The notes beneath the pieces were generated by a model that saw only the letters and a list, made by a program, of their open reading frames with translations, did no database searches and was not told the DNA's origin. Shown in pieces: positions 1 to 5,580 of a stretch of 8,791 nt of DNA. The stretch is taken from assembly GCA_016929815.1 (NCBI GenBank), contig JAFGIC010000004.1:1-8791 (forward strand), in the 5' to 3' direction. A program made the translations under genes and the position numbers. Positions within the stretch are counted from its first letter, which is position 1. The number at the start of each line of letters is the position of its first letter. Source of the stretch: Deltaproteobacteria bacterium. Lineage in GTDB: Bacteria; Desulfobacterota; DSM-4660; Desulfatiglandales; HGW-15.

Positions 1-382
1 GACGCCCCACCTCTAGTATGGAGTCCTCCCCGAAATGCGCCTTCAGCGCATTCGTGATATCGCTGTTGAGTGTCCCGCTGTTTATACCCTCCAGTTTACC
101 CGACCTGACAAGATAAACTGCGTCATCGGCCTTACCCAGCGACTGAATCGTGCTCTCCTGAAGGTTTACGGATTCCAGCACCTTTCTTATATCCGATACA
201 TCCTTTGGCTCCGCCATTTTAATCTGCACCATCAACCCGCCTGAAAAATCGACGCCATAGTTGAGCCCGCCTCTGACTATATAAGCGACCAGCCCTGTTA
301 ATAAAAGGACAGCGGACAGCGCAAAGGCGATATATCTTTTGCCCATAAAATTTACATTAATGCCCGGTTTGATAATCTGCAT
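1..382 (-). CDS. secF: Protein translocase subunit SecF, N-terminal part (cut by window edge)
   Basis: SecF pairs with SecD in the inner membrane and uses the proton motive force to pull exported proteins through SecYEG and release them outside. The visible 127 residues start with a short basic cytoplasmic segment. Transmembrane helix 1 follows at about residues 17-35, and then the SecF signature YGVDFSGG at residues 42-49, followed by the start of the periplasmic domain. The remaining five helices lie beyond position 1. The ATG at 382-380 is well supported by the Shine-Dalgarno GGAGGAG (395-389) six bases upstream; a second Met at residue 13 has no comparable site. It lies 58 bases after the secD stop and is clearly co-transcribed with it. 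The partial frame is open to the window edge, with no sign of damage. Confidence 0.96.
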   Translation of the reverse strand, partial: MQIIKPGINVNFMGKRYIAFALSAVLLLTGLVAYIVRGGLNYGVDFSGGLMVQIKMAEPKDVSDIRKVLESVNLQESTIQSLGKADDAVYLVRSGKLEGINSGTLNSDITNALKAHFGEDSILEVGR

Positions 383-421
383 AGATGACTCCTCCAACCC
401 TATGTTATGCCGGCGGCTACG

Positions 422-435
422 GGGCCGGCCGGCCC
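422..435. repeat. 14-bp perfect GC palindrome between secD and secF
   Basis: GGGCCGGCCGGCCC is its own reverse complement and sits in the 58-base gap between the secD stop and the secF Shine-Dalgarno. In the mRNA it could fold as a 5-bp all-GC stem with a GGCC loop. No T-run follows on either strand, so it is not an intrinsic terminator. It could slow ribosomes or protect mRNA ends, but that is a guess. Confidence 0.6.
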
Positions 436-440
436 TGAAA

Positions 441-2024
441 TTATATGCTTATCTTCTTCCAGTTCAGCTCAACAACCAGATAATCAAAGATGACCCTTGT
501 GACATACACGGCCGTGATAAAATTCGCTATGATGCCGATTGTCAGGGTAACCGCGAAACCCTTTACAGGACCCGTGCCGAACTGGAATAGAATCAGGGCT
601 GTTATAAGGGTTGTAAGATTTGAATCAAAGATGGTTATCGTAGCCTTGTCATAGCCCGCCTCTACCGCCGTTCTCAGGGTCTTTCCGGCCCTCATCTCCT
701 CGCGTATGCGTTCATATATAAGAACATTGGCGTCAACCGCCATACCGATCGAGAGGACCATGCCGGCCAGGCCCGGGAGGGTCAGTGTCGCTCCGAAAAA
801 CGCCAGCCCGGCCATGATAATGAGTGTGTTCAGGACAAGGGCAAAAACAGCGATAAATCCTGACAACCCGTAATAGATTATCATGAAAAGAATAACCAGC
901 GCGCCGCCCAGGATCATAGCATTGATGCCCTGGCTTATGGAGTCCTGCCCCAGAGACGGGCCTACGGTCCTCTGCTCGAGGATCTTTATAGGCGCGGGCA
1001 GTGCCCCCGCCTTCAGGACTATCCTGAGATCATTCGCCTCATCCAGCGTGAAAGTGCCCGTAATAGCGGCATCCCCTCCGGATATCTTGTCCTGAATGAC
1101 GGGCGCCGAATAAACGTTATTATCGAGCACAATGGCGAGTCGTTTGCCCACGTTCGCGCCGGTAAGACTCTCAAATATCCTCGCGCCCTTTTTGTCAAGG
1201 GTCAGATTTATGTAATAGGCGCCGTACTCGTCCTGTTTTACCTGCGCGTTGGTAATGTGTGATCCTGTAAGTGCCGTCTGTTTCTTAAGCATATATGGCG
1301 TCTTTGCGGTCCTGCCCTTTGAATCGGTCGCCGTATGATAAAGTATCTCATCCCCTGCAGGAACATTCTCCATATCACCGCTGTTTTCTTCATCCACCAG
1401 CTTGAATTCCAGTTGCGCCGTCTGACCTATAAGATTTATGGCCCTGTCAGGGTCCTTGATCCCGGGAAGCTGAATCAGGATTCTGTTGTCCTGCTGCGTG
1501 CTGATGTCCGGCTCATTTACACCGAACTGGTCTATCCTGTTCCTTATGGTCTCCAGCGCCTGTTCGGTCCATGAATCCTGCATATCCTGAATTGCAGCCT
1601 CGGTCATTTTCATATGAACGACCAGTCCCTCTTCCGTCTTTTCACCTTTAACCATATCATAATCAGGATACATGGCATTCTTAAGGGCTTCAAAGGACGC
1701 AAATTCCTGCTCGCTCAAAAGGGTGATATCAATCCCGTTTGCGCTGTTGCGGCTGATATCGGTATGCCTGATCTTTTCATTCCTCATGTCTTCCTTGATA
1801 TCCTCTGCAATCCTTTCAAGCTCCGCTTCCAGGGCCTTGTCCACATCCACCTCCAGCACCAGGTGCATGCCTCCCTGGAGATCCAGTCCCAGTTTTATCT
1901 TTTCCGCGGGCAGGAACTTCCACCACGCGGGAAGCTCTTTACTGAAGGTAGGCACGAGGTAAACCAAAGCCACAATTATCAGCACGGCAAATATTGCGCT
2001 TCGCAATCCTATATTCTTTGACAC
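441..2024 (-). CDS. secD: Protein translocase subunit SecD
   Basis: SecD is an RND-family membrane protein that works with SecF and YajC to drive late steps of Sec protein export with the proton gradient. The 527 residues show helix 1 at about 8-27, the motif GLDLQGG at 46-52, and the periplasmic P1 head with RNRIDQFGVNEP at 161-172 and QLPGI at 185-189. The second conserved periplasmic block runs from about 296 to 360 and includes GKRLAIVLDN and QRTVGPSLG. Five more helices span about 367-515. The proton-path motif GMAVDANVLIYERIREE is at 427-443, with its Asp at 431. It is shorter than the E. coli protein (615), as in many non-enteric bacteria. The start is GTG (2024-2022), set by GGAG seven bases upstream and an in-frame TAA six codons before it. 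It follows yajC by 24 bases. Confidence 0.98.
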   Translation of the reverse strand: MSKNIGLRSAIFAVLIIVALVYLVPTFSKELPAWWKFLPAEKIKLGLDLQGGMHLVLEVDVDKALEAELERIAEDIKEDMRNEKIRHTDISRNSANGIDITLLSEQEFASFEALKNAMYPDYDMVKGEKTEEGLVVHMKMTEAAIQDMQDSWTEQALETIRNRIDQFGVNEPDISTQQDNRILIQLPGIKDPDRAINLIGQTAQLEFKLVDEENSGDMENVPAGDEILYHTATDSKGRTAKTPYMLKKQTALTGSHITNAQVKQDEYGAYYINLTLDKKGARIFESLTGANVGKRLAIVLDNNVYSAPVIQDKISGGDAAITGTFTLDEANDLRIVLKAGALPAPIKILEQRTVGPSLGQDSISQGINAMILGGALVILFMIIYYGLSGFIAVFALVLNTLIIMAGLAFFGATLTLPGLAGMVLSIGMAVDANVLIYERIREEMRAGKTLRTAVEAGYDKATITIFDSNLTTLITALILFQFGTGPVKGFAVTLTIGIIANFITAVYVTRVIFDYLVVELNWKKISI

Positions 2025-2048
2025 GTTACTTCTCCCCCTTTACTGATA

Positions 2049-2375
2049 TTATTTAATAACCGTCGAGACAGATTCCCTTGTCACCTTGATCCTGACCTTG
2101 GGCGCTATCTCCACGGTAACCGTATTCTTGTCCTTGTCAATACCCGTGATCTCACCGTAAATCCCGCCGGAGGTGACAACCTTGTCTCCGTTTTTCAACG
2201 CAGCCAGCATCTCATTATGCTGCTTCCTCATCTTCGATTGCGGTCTTATCAGAATAAAATAGAAGATAAAAAAGATCGAAGCGATAAATACCAGATTTAT
2301 CCATCCGGCCCCCTGGGTTGTGTTTCCACCTGTCCCTGTTGAACCCATTGCATATGCATATGACACAAAATCCAT
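2049..2375 (-). CDS. yajC: Sec translocase accessory subunit YajC
   Basis: YajC is a small inner-membrane protein that associates with SecD and SecF. The 108-residue protein has a short polar, Gly/Thr-rich N-terminus, one transmembrane helix at about residues 25-43 ending in the family motif FILIRPQ (40-46), and a basic cytoplasmic stretch (SKMRKQHNEM). A small beta-rich cytoplasmic domain follows, with GDKVVTSGGIYG at 63-74, the most conserved part of the family. The ATG is preceded by GGAGG (2387-2383) at seven bases. It is the first gene of the yajC-secD-secF group and is separated from tgt upstream by 182 bases of repeat-rich DNA. No convincing promoter of its own was seen there, so it may depend on readthrough from queA-tgt. 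Confidence 0.97.
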   Translation of the reverse strand: MDFVSYAYAMGSTGTGGNTTQGAGWINLVFIASIFFIFYFILIRPQSKMRKQHNEMLAALKNGDKVVTSGGIYGEITGIDKDKNTVTVEIAPKVRIKVTRESVSTVIK

Positions 2376-2396
2376 ATTAAAACCTCCAATTTATTT

Positions 2397-2560
2397 GGTT
2401 ATTGGTCAAATCGTTGATTGTTAATTCGTCAAACTGGGAAATGGTTGGTTCCCCTGCAACATGCCTATCAACGATTTAACCGATACATCAATCAACATTA
2501 AATCAATTGACCATTTAACAAATGAACCATTCAACCAATAACTATTAAACCAATCAACTA
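2397..2560. repeat. Degenerate 7-8 bp repeat cluster with inverted arms, tgt-yajC gap
   Basis: On the plus strand the right part (about 2466-2566) is a run of degenerate 7-8 base units mostly ending in AAC, such as CATTTAAC, CATTCAAC, CAATCAAC and TATTCAAC. CAATCAAC occurs twice, at 2489-2496 and 2551-2558. The left part (about 2397-2450) carries the reverse-complement type (GTTATTGG, GTTGATT, GTTAATTC). The two arms therefore form dyads. The best is AAATCGTTGAT (2408-2418) with ATCAACGATTT (2467-2477), perfect over 11 bp and 14 of 15 when extended outward. A second is GTTATTGGT (2398-2406) with ACCAATAAC (2534-2542). The repeat runs into the end of tgt. It could be an expanded low-complexity intergenic element or an mRNA hairpin between tgt and yajC; its function is unknown. 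Confidence 0.75.
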
Positions 2561-3679
2561 TTCAACTACGTGATTTTCATTTTCCCTTTGCTTATAAAAT
2601 CTGTCCCTGAATTCCTCAAGTCTGTCATCCCTTATGGCCTCGCGTATCTCTTCCATAAACCGCGTGTAATATCGGATGTTATGTATGCTGTTCAGCCTGT
2701 AAACCAGGAGTTCATTGGCCATATACAGGTGCCTCAGGTATGCCCTGCTGTAATGGGAGCAGGTATAACAATCACACCCCTCCTCAATTGGCCTTTCATC
2801 ATCGGCATACCGAGCGTTCTTTATAGCAATCCTTCCGGTTCTTGTAAAGAGGGCGCCGTTCCTGGCATTACGCGTCGGCATCACACAGTCAAACATGTCC
2901 ACACCAAGGGATACGGCATCGAGTATATCCTCGGGCCTTCCCACCCCCATAAGATAAACCGGTTTATCTTCAGGAAGAAAGGCTACGGTCTCCCTGATGA
3001 TCCTCTCTCTTGTCTCAGCGTCCTCCCCCACGGAGAGACCGCCAAGGGCATAGCCGTCAAAGCCCATAGCAACCAGTTCCTTTGCAGACCTCTCCCTCAG
3101 ATCGCTGTACATGCCCCCCTGTACTATGCCGAACAGGCGCTGGGTTTCTCCCCTCTTCTCTTCGAGACACCTTGATGCCCACAGGCTTGTCAGCCGTACC
3201 GAATCCAGGACATACCTGTAGTCCGCCGGATAGGACACGCACTCATCAAAGGCCATTATTATGTCGCTGCCCAAGGCCTTCTGTATCCTTATCGCCTCTT
3301 CCGGCCCTATAAAATGGCTTGACCCGTCAATATGCGACTGAAAGGTTACACCCTTTTCGGTTATCTTCCTCAACTTGCTGAGGCTGTAAACCTGAAACCC
3401 GCCGCTGTCCGTAAGTATGGGCCTGTTCCAGTGCATGAACCTGTGAAGCCCCCCCATTTTTTCAACAATACCTTGTCCCGGTCTCAGGTAGAGGTGATAG
3501 GTGTTGGCCAGGATTATCCTGGCGCCTGTCTCCTCAAGCTCCTCGGGGGAAAGGGCCTTAACCGTTGCCTGTGTCCCGACCGGCATGAATACCGGCGTCA
3601 TGAAACTCCCATGGGCGGTCTCCACCTCACAGATCCTGGCGCGGGTGGAAGCGGACTTATGTAAAACTTTAAAGTTCAT
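2558..3679 (-). CDS. tgt: tRNA-guanine(34) transglycosylase (Tgt)
   Basis: Tgt swaps guanine 34 of GUN-anticodon tRNAs (Asp, Asn, His, Tyr) for preQ1, the first tRNA-level step of queuosine formation. The 373-residue TIM barrel has ILANTYHL at 56-63, LTDSGGFQV at 89-97 with the general acid/base Asp91, and the base-binding GIVQGG at 184-189. DMFDCVMPTRNARNG at 261-275 holds the nucleophile Asp264. The zinc ligands are Cys302, Cys304, Cys307 and His333. This numbering matches my memory of the E. coli enzyme, so the protein is complete. The ATG at 3679-3677 gives the normal N-terminus, four bases after the queA stop. A further in-frame ATG at 3736 would add 19 residues encoded inside queA and is unlikely. 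The Shine-Dalgarno is weak, which suggests translational coupling to queA. The last codons come from the neighbouring repeat. Confidence 0.97.
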   Translation of the reverse strand: MNFKVLHKSASTRARICEVETAHGSFMTPVFMPVGTQATVKALSPEELEETGARIILANTYHLYLRPGQGIVEKMGGLHRFMHWNRPILTDSGGFQVYSLSKLRKITEKGVTFQSHIDGSSHFIGPEEAIRIQKALGSDIIMAFDECVSYPADYRYVLDSVRLTSLWASRCLEEKRGETQRLFGIVQGGMYSDLRERSAKELVAMGFDGYALGGLSVGEDAETRERIIRETVAFLPEDKPVYLMGVGRPEDILDAVSLGVDMFDCVMPTRNARNGALFTRTGRIAIKNARYADDERPIEEGCDCYTCSHYSRAYLRHLYMANELLVYRLNSIHNIRYYTRFMEEIREAIRDDRLEEFRDRFYKQRENENHVVE

Positions 3680-3683
3680 TGAT

Positions 3684-4733
3684 TTACAGCACCAACATCG
3701 CATCCCCGTAGCTGTAGAAGCGGTATTCCTTTTCAACGGCGTATCTGTATGCCCTTTTTATAAGCTCATAGCCCCCGAAGGCTGAAACCAGGAAGAGCAG
3801 GGATGATTTAGGCAGATGGAAATTGGTGACCATCCCGTCAACAACCCTGAATTTAAAACCCGGGGTTATCAGGAGCCCTGTCCTGCCGCTTCCCTGCACA
3901 ATACGCCCGTCGGCGTCAACCGCGCTCTCCAGCGCCCTTACAACCGTTGTCCCCACTGCTATGACCCTTCTCTTATCTCTCCTTGCGCTGTTTACGGCCT
4001 CCGCGGCCTCCGGACCGATTATATATGCCTCCTCACCGAGCCTGTGTTCCCTTATATCCCTGCACCTGACGGGCCGGAACGTCCCATGGCCTACATGGAG
4101 CGTCAATTCCGCAAGGGATATGCCCGCCTCCCGCAGCCGTTCGATGGATTCATCCGTAAAATGGAGACCCGCGGTGGGCGCGGCTACAGCGCCCCTGTCC
4201 TTGGAAAAGACCGTTTGATACCTCTCCCTGTCCAACGATGCGAAGGTGTCATCGTCTCTCTTGATATATGGGGGCAGTGGCATAACTCCCTTCTCTTCCA
4301 GAAGGCCGTCGATGGACTGAGTCCCATGAAAGGATATCTTCGTGAGTCCGTCCTCTCCTGAATCCTCAACAATGCCGTAAACATCGTTTTCAAAGAACAG
4401 GCGCCCGCCCTTTCTGGGCCGTTTGGATGACTTAACCAGACACCACCTTATGTCGGATTCGGCCCCCGATTCATGATGTTCCAGTACAAGCAGCTCCACC
4501 TGCCCCCCGCTGTCTTTCCTGCCGAAAATCCTGGCAGGCACAACCCTTGTGTTATTTACAACAAGGAGGTCGCCCGCCTTCAACAGGCCGGGAAGGTCAT
4601 AAAAATGTCGGTCGAAAAATCCGGACACCTGCCTATCGACAAAAAGAAGTCTGGACCTGCCCCTGATTGAAGCAGGGACCTGTGCAATCAGATCCTGTCG
4701 CAGATCGTAATTATAATCCTCTATATCGAACAT
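3684..4733 (-). CDS. queA: S-adenosylmethionine:tRNA ribosyltransferase-isomerase (QueA)
   Basis: QueA transfers and rearranges the ribose of S-adenosylmethionine onto preQ1-modified tRNA, giving epoxyqueuosine; it acts directly after Tgt. The 349 residues are full length for the family and carry its landmarks in order. These are LIAQVP at 15-20, VVNNTRVVPAR at 58-68, PLPPYIKR at 152-159, AAPTAGLHFT at 184-193, HVGHGTFRPV at 213-222, GTTVVRALE at 261-269, TNFHLPKSSLL at 303-313, and FYSYGDAML near the end. An in-frame TAA lies two codons before the ATG (4733-4731), so no earlier start is possible. No clear Shine-Dalgarno precedes it, so translation may be inefficient or depend on leader structure. 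The gene heads the queA-tgt pair. The 139-base gap upstream holds a terminator-like hairpin and a possible promoter. Confidence 0.97.
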   Translation of the reverse strand: MFDIEDYNYDLRQDLIAQVPASIRGRSRLLFVDRQVSGFFDRHFYDLPGLLKAGDLLVVNNTRVVPARIFGRKDSGGQVELLVLEHHESGAESDIRWCLVKSSKRPRKGGRLFFENDVYGIVEDSGEDGLTKISFHGTQSIDGLLEEKGVMPLPPYIKRDDDTFASLDRERYQTVFSKDRGAVAAPTAGLHFTDESIERLREAGISLAELTLHVGHGTFRPVRCRDIREHRLGEEAYIIGPEAAEAVNSARRDKRRVIAVGTTVVRALESAVDADGRIVQGSGRTGLLITPGFKFRVVDGMVTNFHLPKSSLLFLVSAFGGYELIKRAYRYAVEKEYRFYSYGDAMLVL

Positions 4734-4751
4734 CCGGTATTATTGCGCCGA

Positions 4752-4798
4752 CACGGGAATAATAAAACCCCCGCCTTGAAGCGGGGAATTTCCCTGTG
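4752..4798 (-). terminator. Terminator-like nested hairpin between the DUF2065 gene and queA
   Basis: On the minus strand CCCCGC (4786-4781), the loop TTCAAG and GCGGGG (4774-4769) form a 6-bp GC stem followed at once by GTTTTATTATT, the form of an intrinsic terminator. It lies 36 bases before the queA start. An outer imperfect dyad, CACAGGGAA (4798-4790) against TTCCCGTG (4759-4752), encloses stem and T-run. It may end transcription of the DUF2065 gene or act as an attenuator in the queA leader. On the plus strand no T-run follows the stem. Confidence 0.6.
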
Positions 4799-4821
4799 CC
4801 GTACATCCTGGCTGATAAAAT

Positions 4822-4855
4822 GCTATTTTAAAAGGATTTTTTTAACTAAAATAGC
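4822..4855. repeat. 9-bp perfect inverted repeat, possible operator
   Basis: GCTATTTTA (4822-4830) and TAAAATAGC (4847-4855) are exact reverse complements, 16 bases apart, in the gap upstream of queA. The candidate queA -10 hexamer lies in the spacer. It could be a binding site for a dimeric regulator or an AT-rich hairpin in a transcript coming from the DUF2065 gene. No regulator is identified. Confidence 0.5.
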
Positions 4856-4867
4856 CGTCAAAGTCAA
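4839..4867 (-). promoter_or_regulatory. Candidate promoter for queA and downstream genes
   Basis: On the minus strand TTGACT (4867-4862) is followed after 17 bases by TAAAAA (4844-4839). The -35 is close to consensus and the -10 is poor (4 of 6). It begins six bases after the DUF2065 stop. A start site here would give a queA leader of about 100 bases that contains the whole terminator-like hairpin. Evidence is pattern matching only. Confidence 0.35.
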
Positions 4868-4872
4868 AGTAT

Positions 4873-5058
4873 TTATGACCGGAAAAAATATACTATTATA
4901 AGTCCGATGCACATTGACATGAATCCGATGAGCCTCAGTTGATTATCAGGCGTCTCCTGTATCATGAGCATCCATTTTTTCATCCTTTCAGGAAAGGCAA
5001 AATATGGTAAACCTTCCACCACAAGGACCAGACCTATGAGGCATAAAAAGAGCTTCAT
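4873..5058 (-). CDS. DUF2065 family small inner-membrane protein (YjeT-like)
   Basis: This is a 61-residue protein of unknown function. Two hydrophobic helices, at about residues 3-20 and 42-58, flank a short amphipathic, partly basic segment with FPERMKKWM (22-30) and PDNQLRLIGF (37-46). That layout, the length and the pattern EGLPYFAFPE...PDNQLR fit the DUF2065 family typified by E. coli YjeT, recognised from memory. Both ends probably face the same side of the membrane. The ATG has AAGGA (5071-5067) at eight bases. The gene lies 139 bases before queA in the same direction and has its own strong promoter, so it could be the first gene of the queuosine-Sec operon or a one-gene unit ended by the hairpin at 4752-4798. 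No biochemical role can be assigned. Confidence 0.85.
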   Translation of the reverse strand: MKLFLCLIGLVLVVEGLPYFAFPERMKKWMLMIQETPDNQLRLIGFMSMCIGLIIVYFFRS

Positions 5059-5096
5059 TTTTGTAATCCTTTATCTATTTATATTATATTAAATCC

Positions 5097-5125
5097 ATCA
5101 TACTTTGCCTGTTTCACCCTGTCAA
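5097..5125 (-). promoter_or_regulatory. Strong sigma-70-type promoter for the DUF2065 gene
   Basis: On the minus strand a consensus -35 TTGACA (5125-5120) is followed by exactly 17 bases and then the near-consensus -10 TATGAT (5102-5097). Transcription would start near 5090, leaving a leader of about 30 bases that contains the AAGGA site of the 61-residue gene. It may also supply transcripts for queA and beyond. Confidence 0.75.
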
Positions 5126-5271
5126 TTGCCGGACCACCCTCTCAAACAATAATCTCTTGATATATGATAATAAATCTATTAATCTCCGTTAACGTAAGTT
5201 TGGCTCTACACATGAAGTCATTAATAGTGCCGAATCCCATTTGAACAGAACTGAATAGTATTTTCTGTCAA

Positions 5272-5313
5272 CCTGCGATCTTGGATCAGGTCCGGTACAG
5301 GCCCGATCGCAGG
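5272..5313. repeat. 9-bp perfect inverted repeat (42-bp dyad)
   Basis: CCTGCGATC (5272-5280) and GATCGCAGG (5305-5313) are exact reverse complements separated by 24 bases that include further GGATC and CAGG fragments. No T-run follows on either side, so it does not look like a terminator. It could be a structured RNA, an operator or the remains of a palindromic repeat. Confidence 0.55.
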
Positions 5314-5419
5314 ATATGTAAGCCTTAAGATGAAGCTATGGCACGACAGGTCGTTGGTGCGACGGCATTTTACTATCGCTTATTCTATAGTATTACAGTG
5401 TTATAGGCGTTCATTTATT

Positions 5420-5508
5420 CAGGCACAGGGCGAAGGGCGCAAGGATTAATGTTTGAAATTTCAAATATCAAATTTGAAATCTCCCGCTTGCACCCGGCGC
5501 CTTGTGCC
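5420..5508. mobile_element. MITE-like palindromic element upstream of alr
   Basis: Two 23-base arms, 5421-5443 (beginning AGGCACAGGGCG) and the reverse complement of 5487-5509 (beginning AGGCACAAGGCG), match at 19 of 23 positions. The core is AT-rich and itself palindromic: TTTGAAATTTCAAA at 5452-5465 is perfect, and ATTTCAAAT (5458-5466) pairs with ATTTGAAAT (5472-5480). TTATT occurs on both sides (5415-5419 and 5509-5513), a possible 5-bp target duplication, though in AT-rich DNA this may be chance. It has no coding capacity. As plus-strand RNA the long hairpin is followed by TTATTTTT and could also act as a terminator. The class is inferred from structure; copy number is unknown. Confidence 0.5.
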
Positions 5509-5520
5509 TTATTTTTCTCC

Positions 5521-5549
5521 TTGAGAAAATCAATGGGTTTATTTAGATT
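5521..5549 (+). promoter_or_regulatory. Candidate promoter for alr-argS operon
   Basis: TTGAGA (5521-5526) is followed by 17 bases and TAGATT (5544-5549), with five and four matches to the sigma-70 consensus. A start near 5556 would leave a leader of about 25 bases before the alr ATG, including its GGGAG site. It directly follows the MITE-like element. Confidence 0.55.
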
Positions 5550-5580
5550 ATTTTGAATAATTCTGCCGGGAGCAATAGAC

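Larger units (their letters stand above)
5126..5520. other. Non-coding stretch between divergent operons
   Basis: No convincing gene is present between the two divergent promoters. The only short frame with a start that stands out is 22 codons at 5338-5406, with no good ribosome site and no recognised product. The stretch contains two symmetric elements, described separately: a 9-bp inverted repeat at 5272-5313 and a MITE-like element at 5420-5508. The rest (5126-5271 and 5314-5419) shows nothing I can name. Confidence 0.6.

Noticed and set aside
2397..2560. CRISPR array
   Set aside because: The units are only 7-8 bases, degenerate and without unique spacers, and no cas genes are present.
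2570..3175. 201-codon frame on the plus strand
   Set aside because: It is wholly antisense to the tgt coding region, has no family resemblance, and is explained as a shadow of the real gene.
3680..3736. Longer tgt start adding 19 residues (Cys-rich, MRCWCCKS)
   Set aside because: The extension is encoded inside queA in another frame, does not resemble Tgt N-termini, and removing it puts all catalytic and zinc residues at the positions expected for the family.
3816..4361. 181-codon frame on the plus strand
   Set aside because: It lies antisense to queA and has no recognisable domain or ribosome site.
4734..4800. preQ1 riboswitch upstream of queA
   Set aside because: The leader does not show the class I pattern of a short GC stem with the A-rich tail and conserved loop bases, nor anything I can match to class II or III. 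Only a terminator-like hairpin is supported.
5338..5406. 22-codon frame starting MARQVVGATAFYYRL, considered as a relic of a REP-associated transposase start
   Set aside because: The similarity to the MARPLR...GAFYH start of that family is weak, there is no good ribosome site, and nothing downstream continues the protein.
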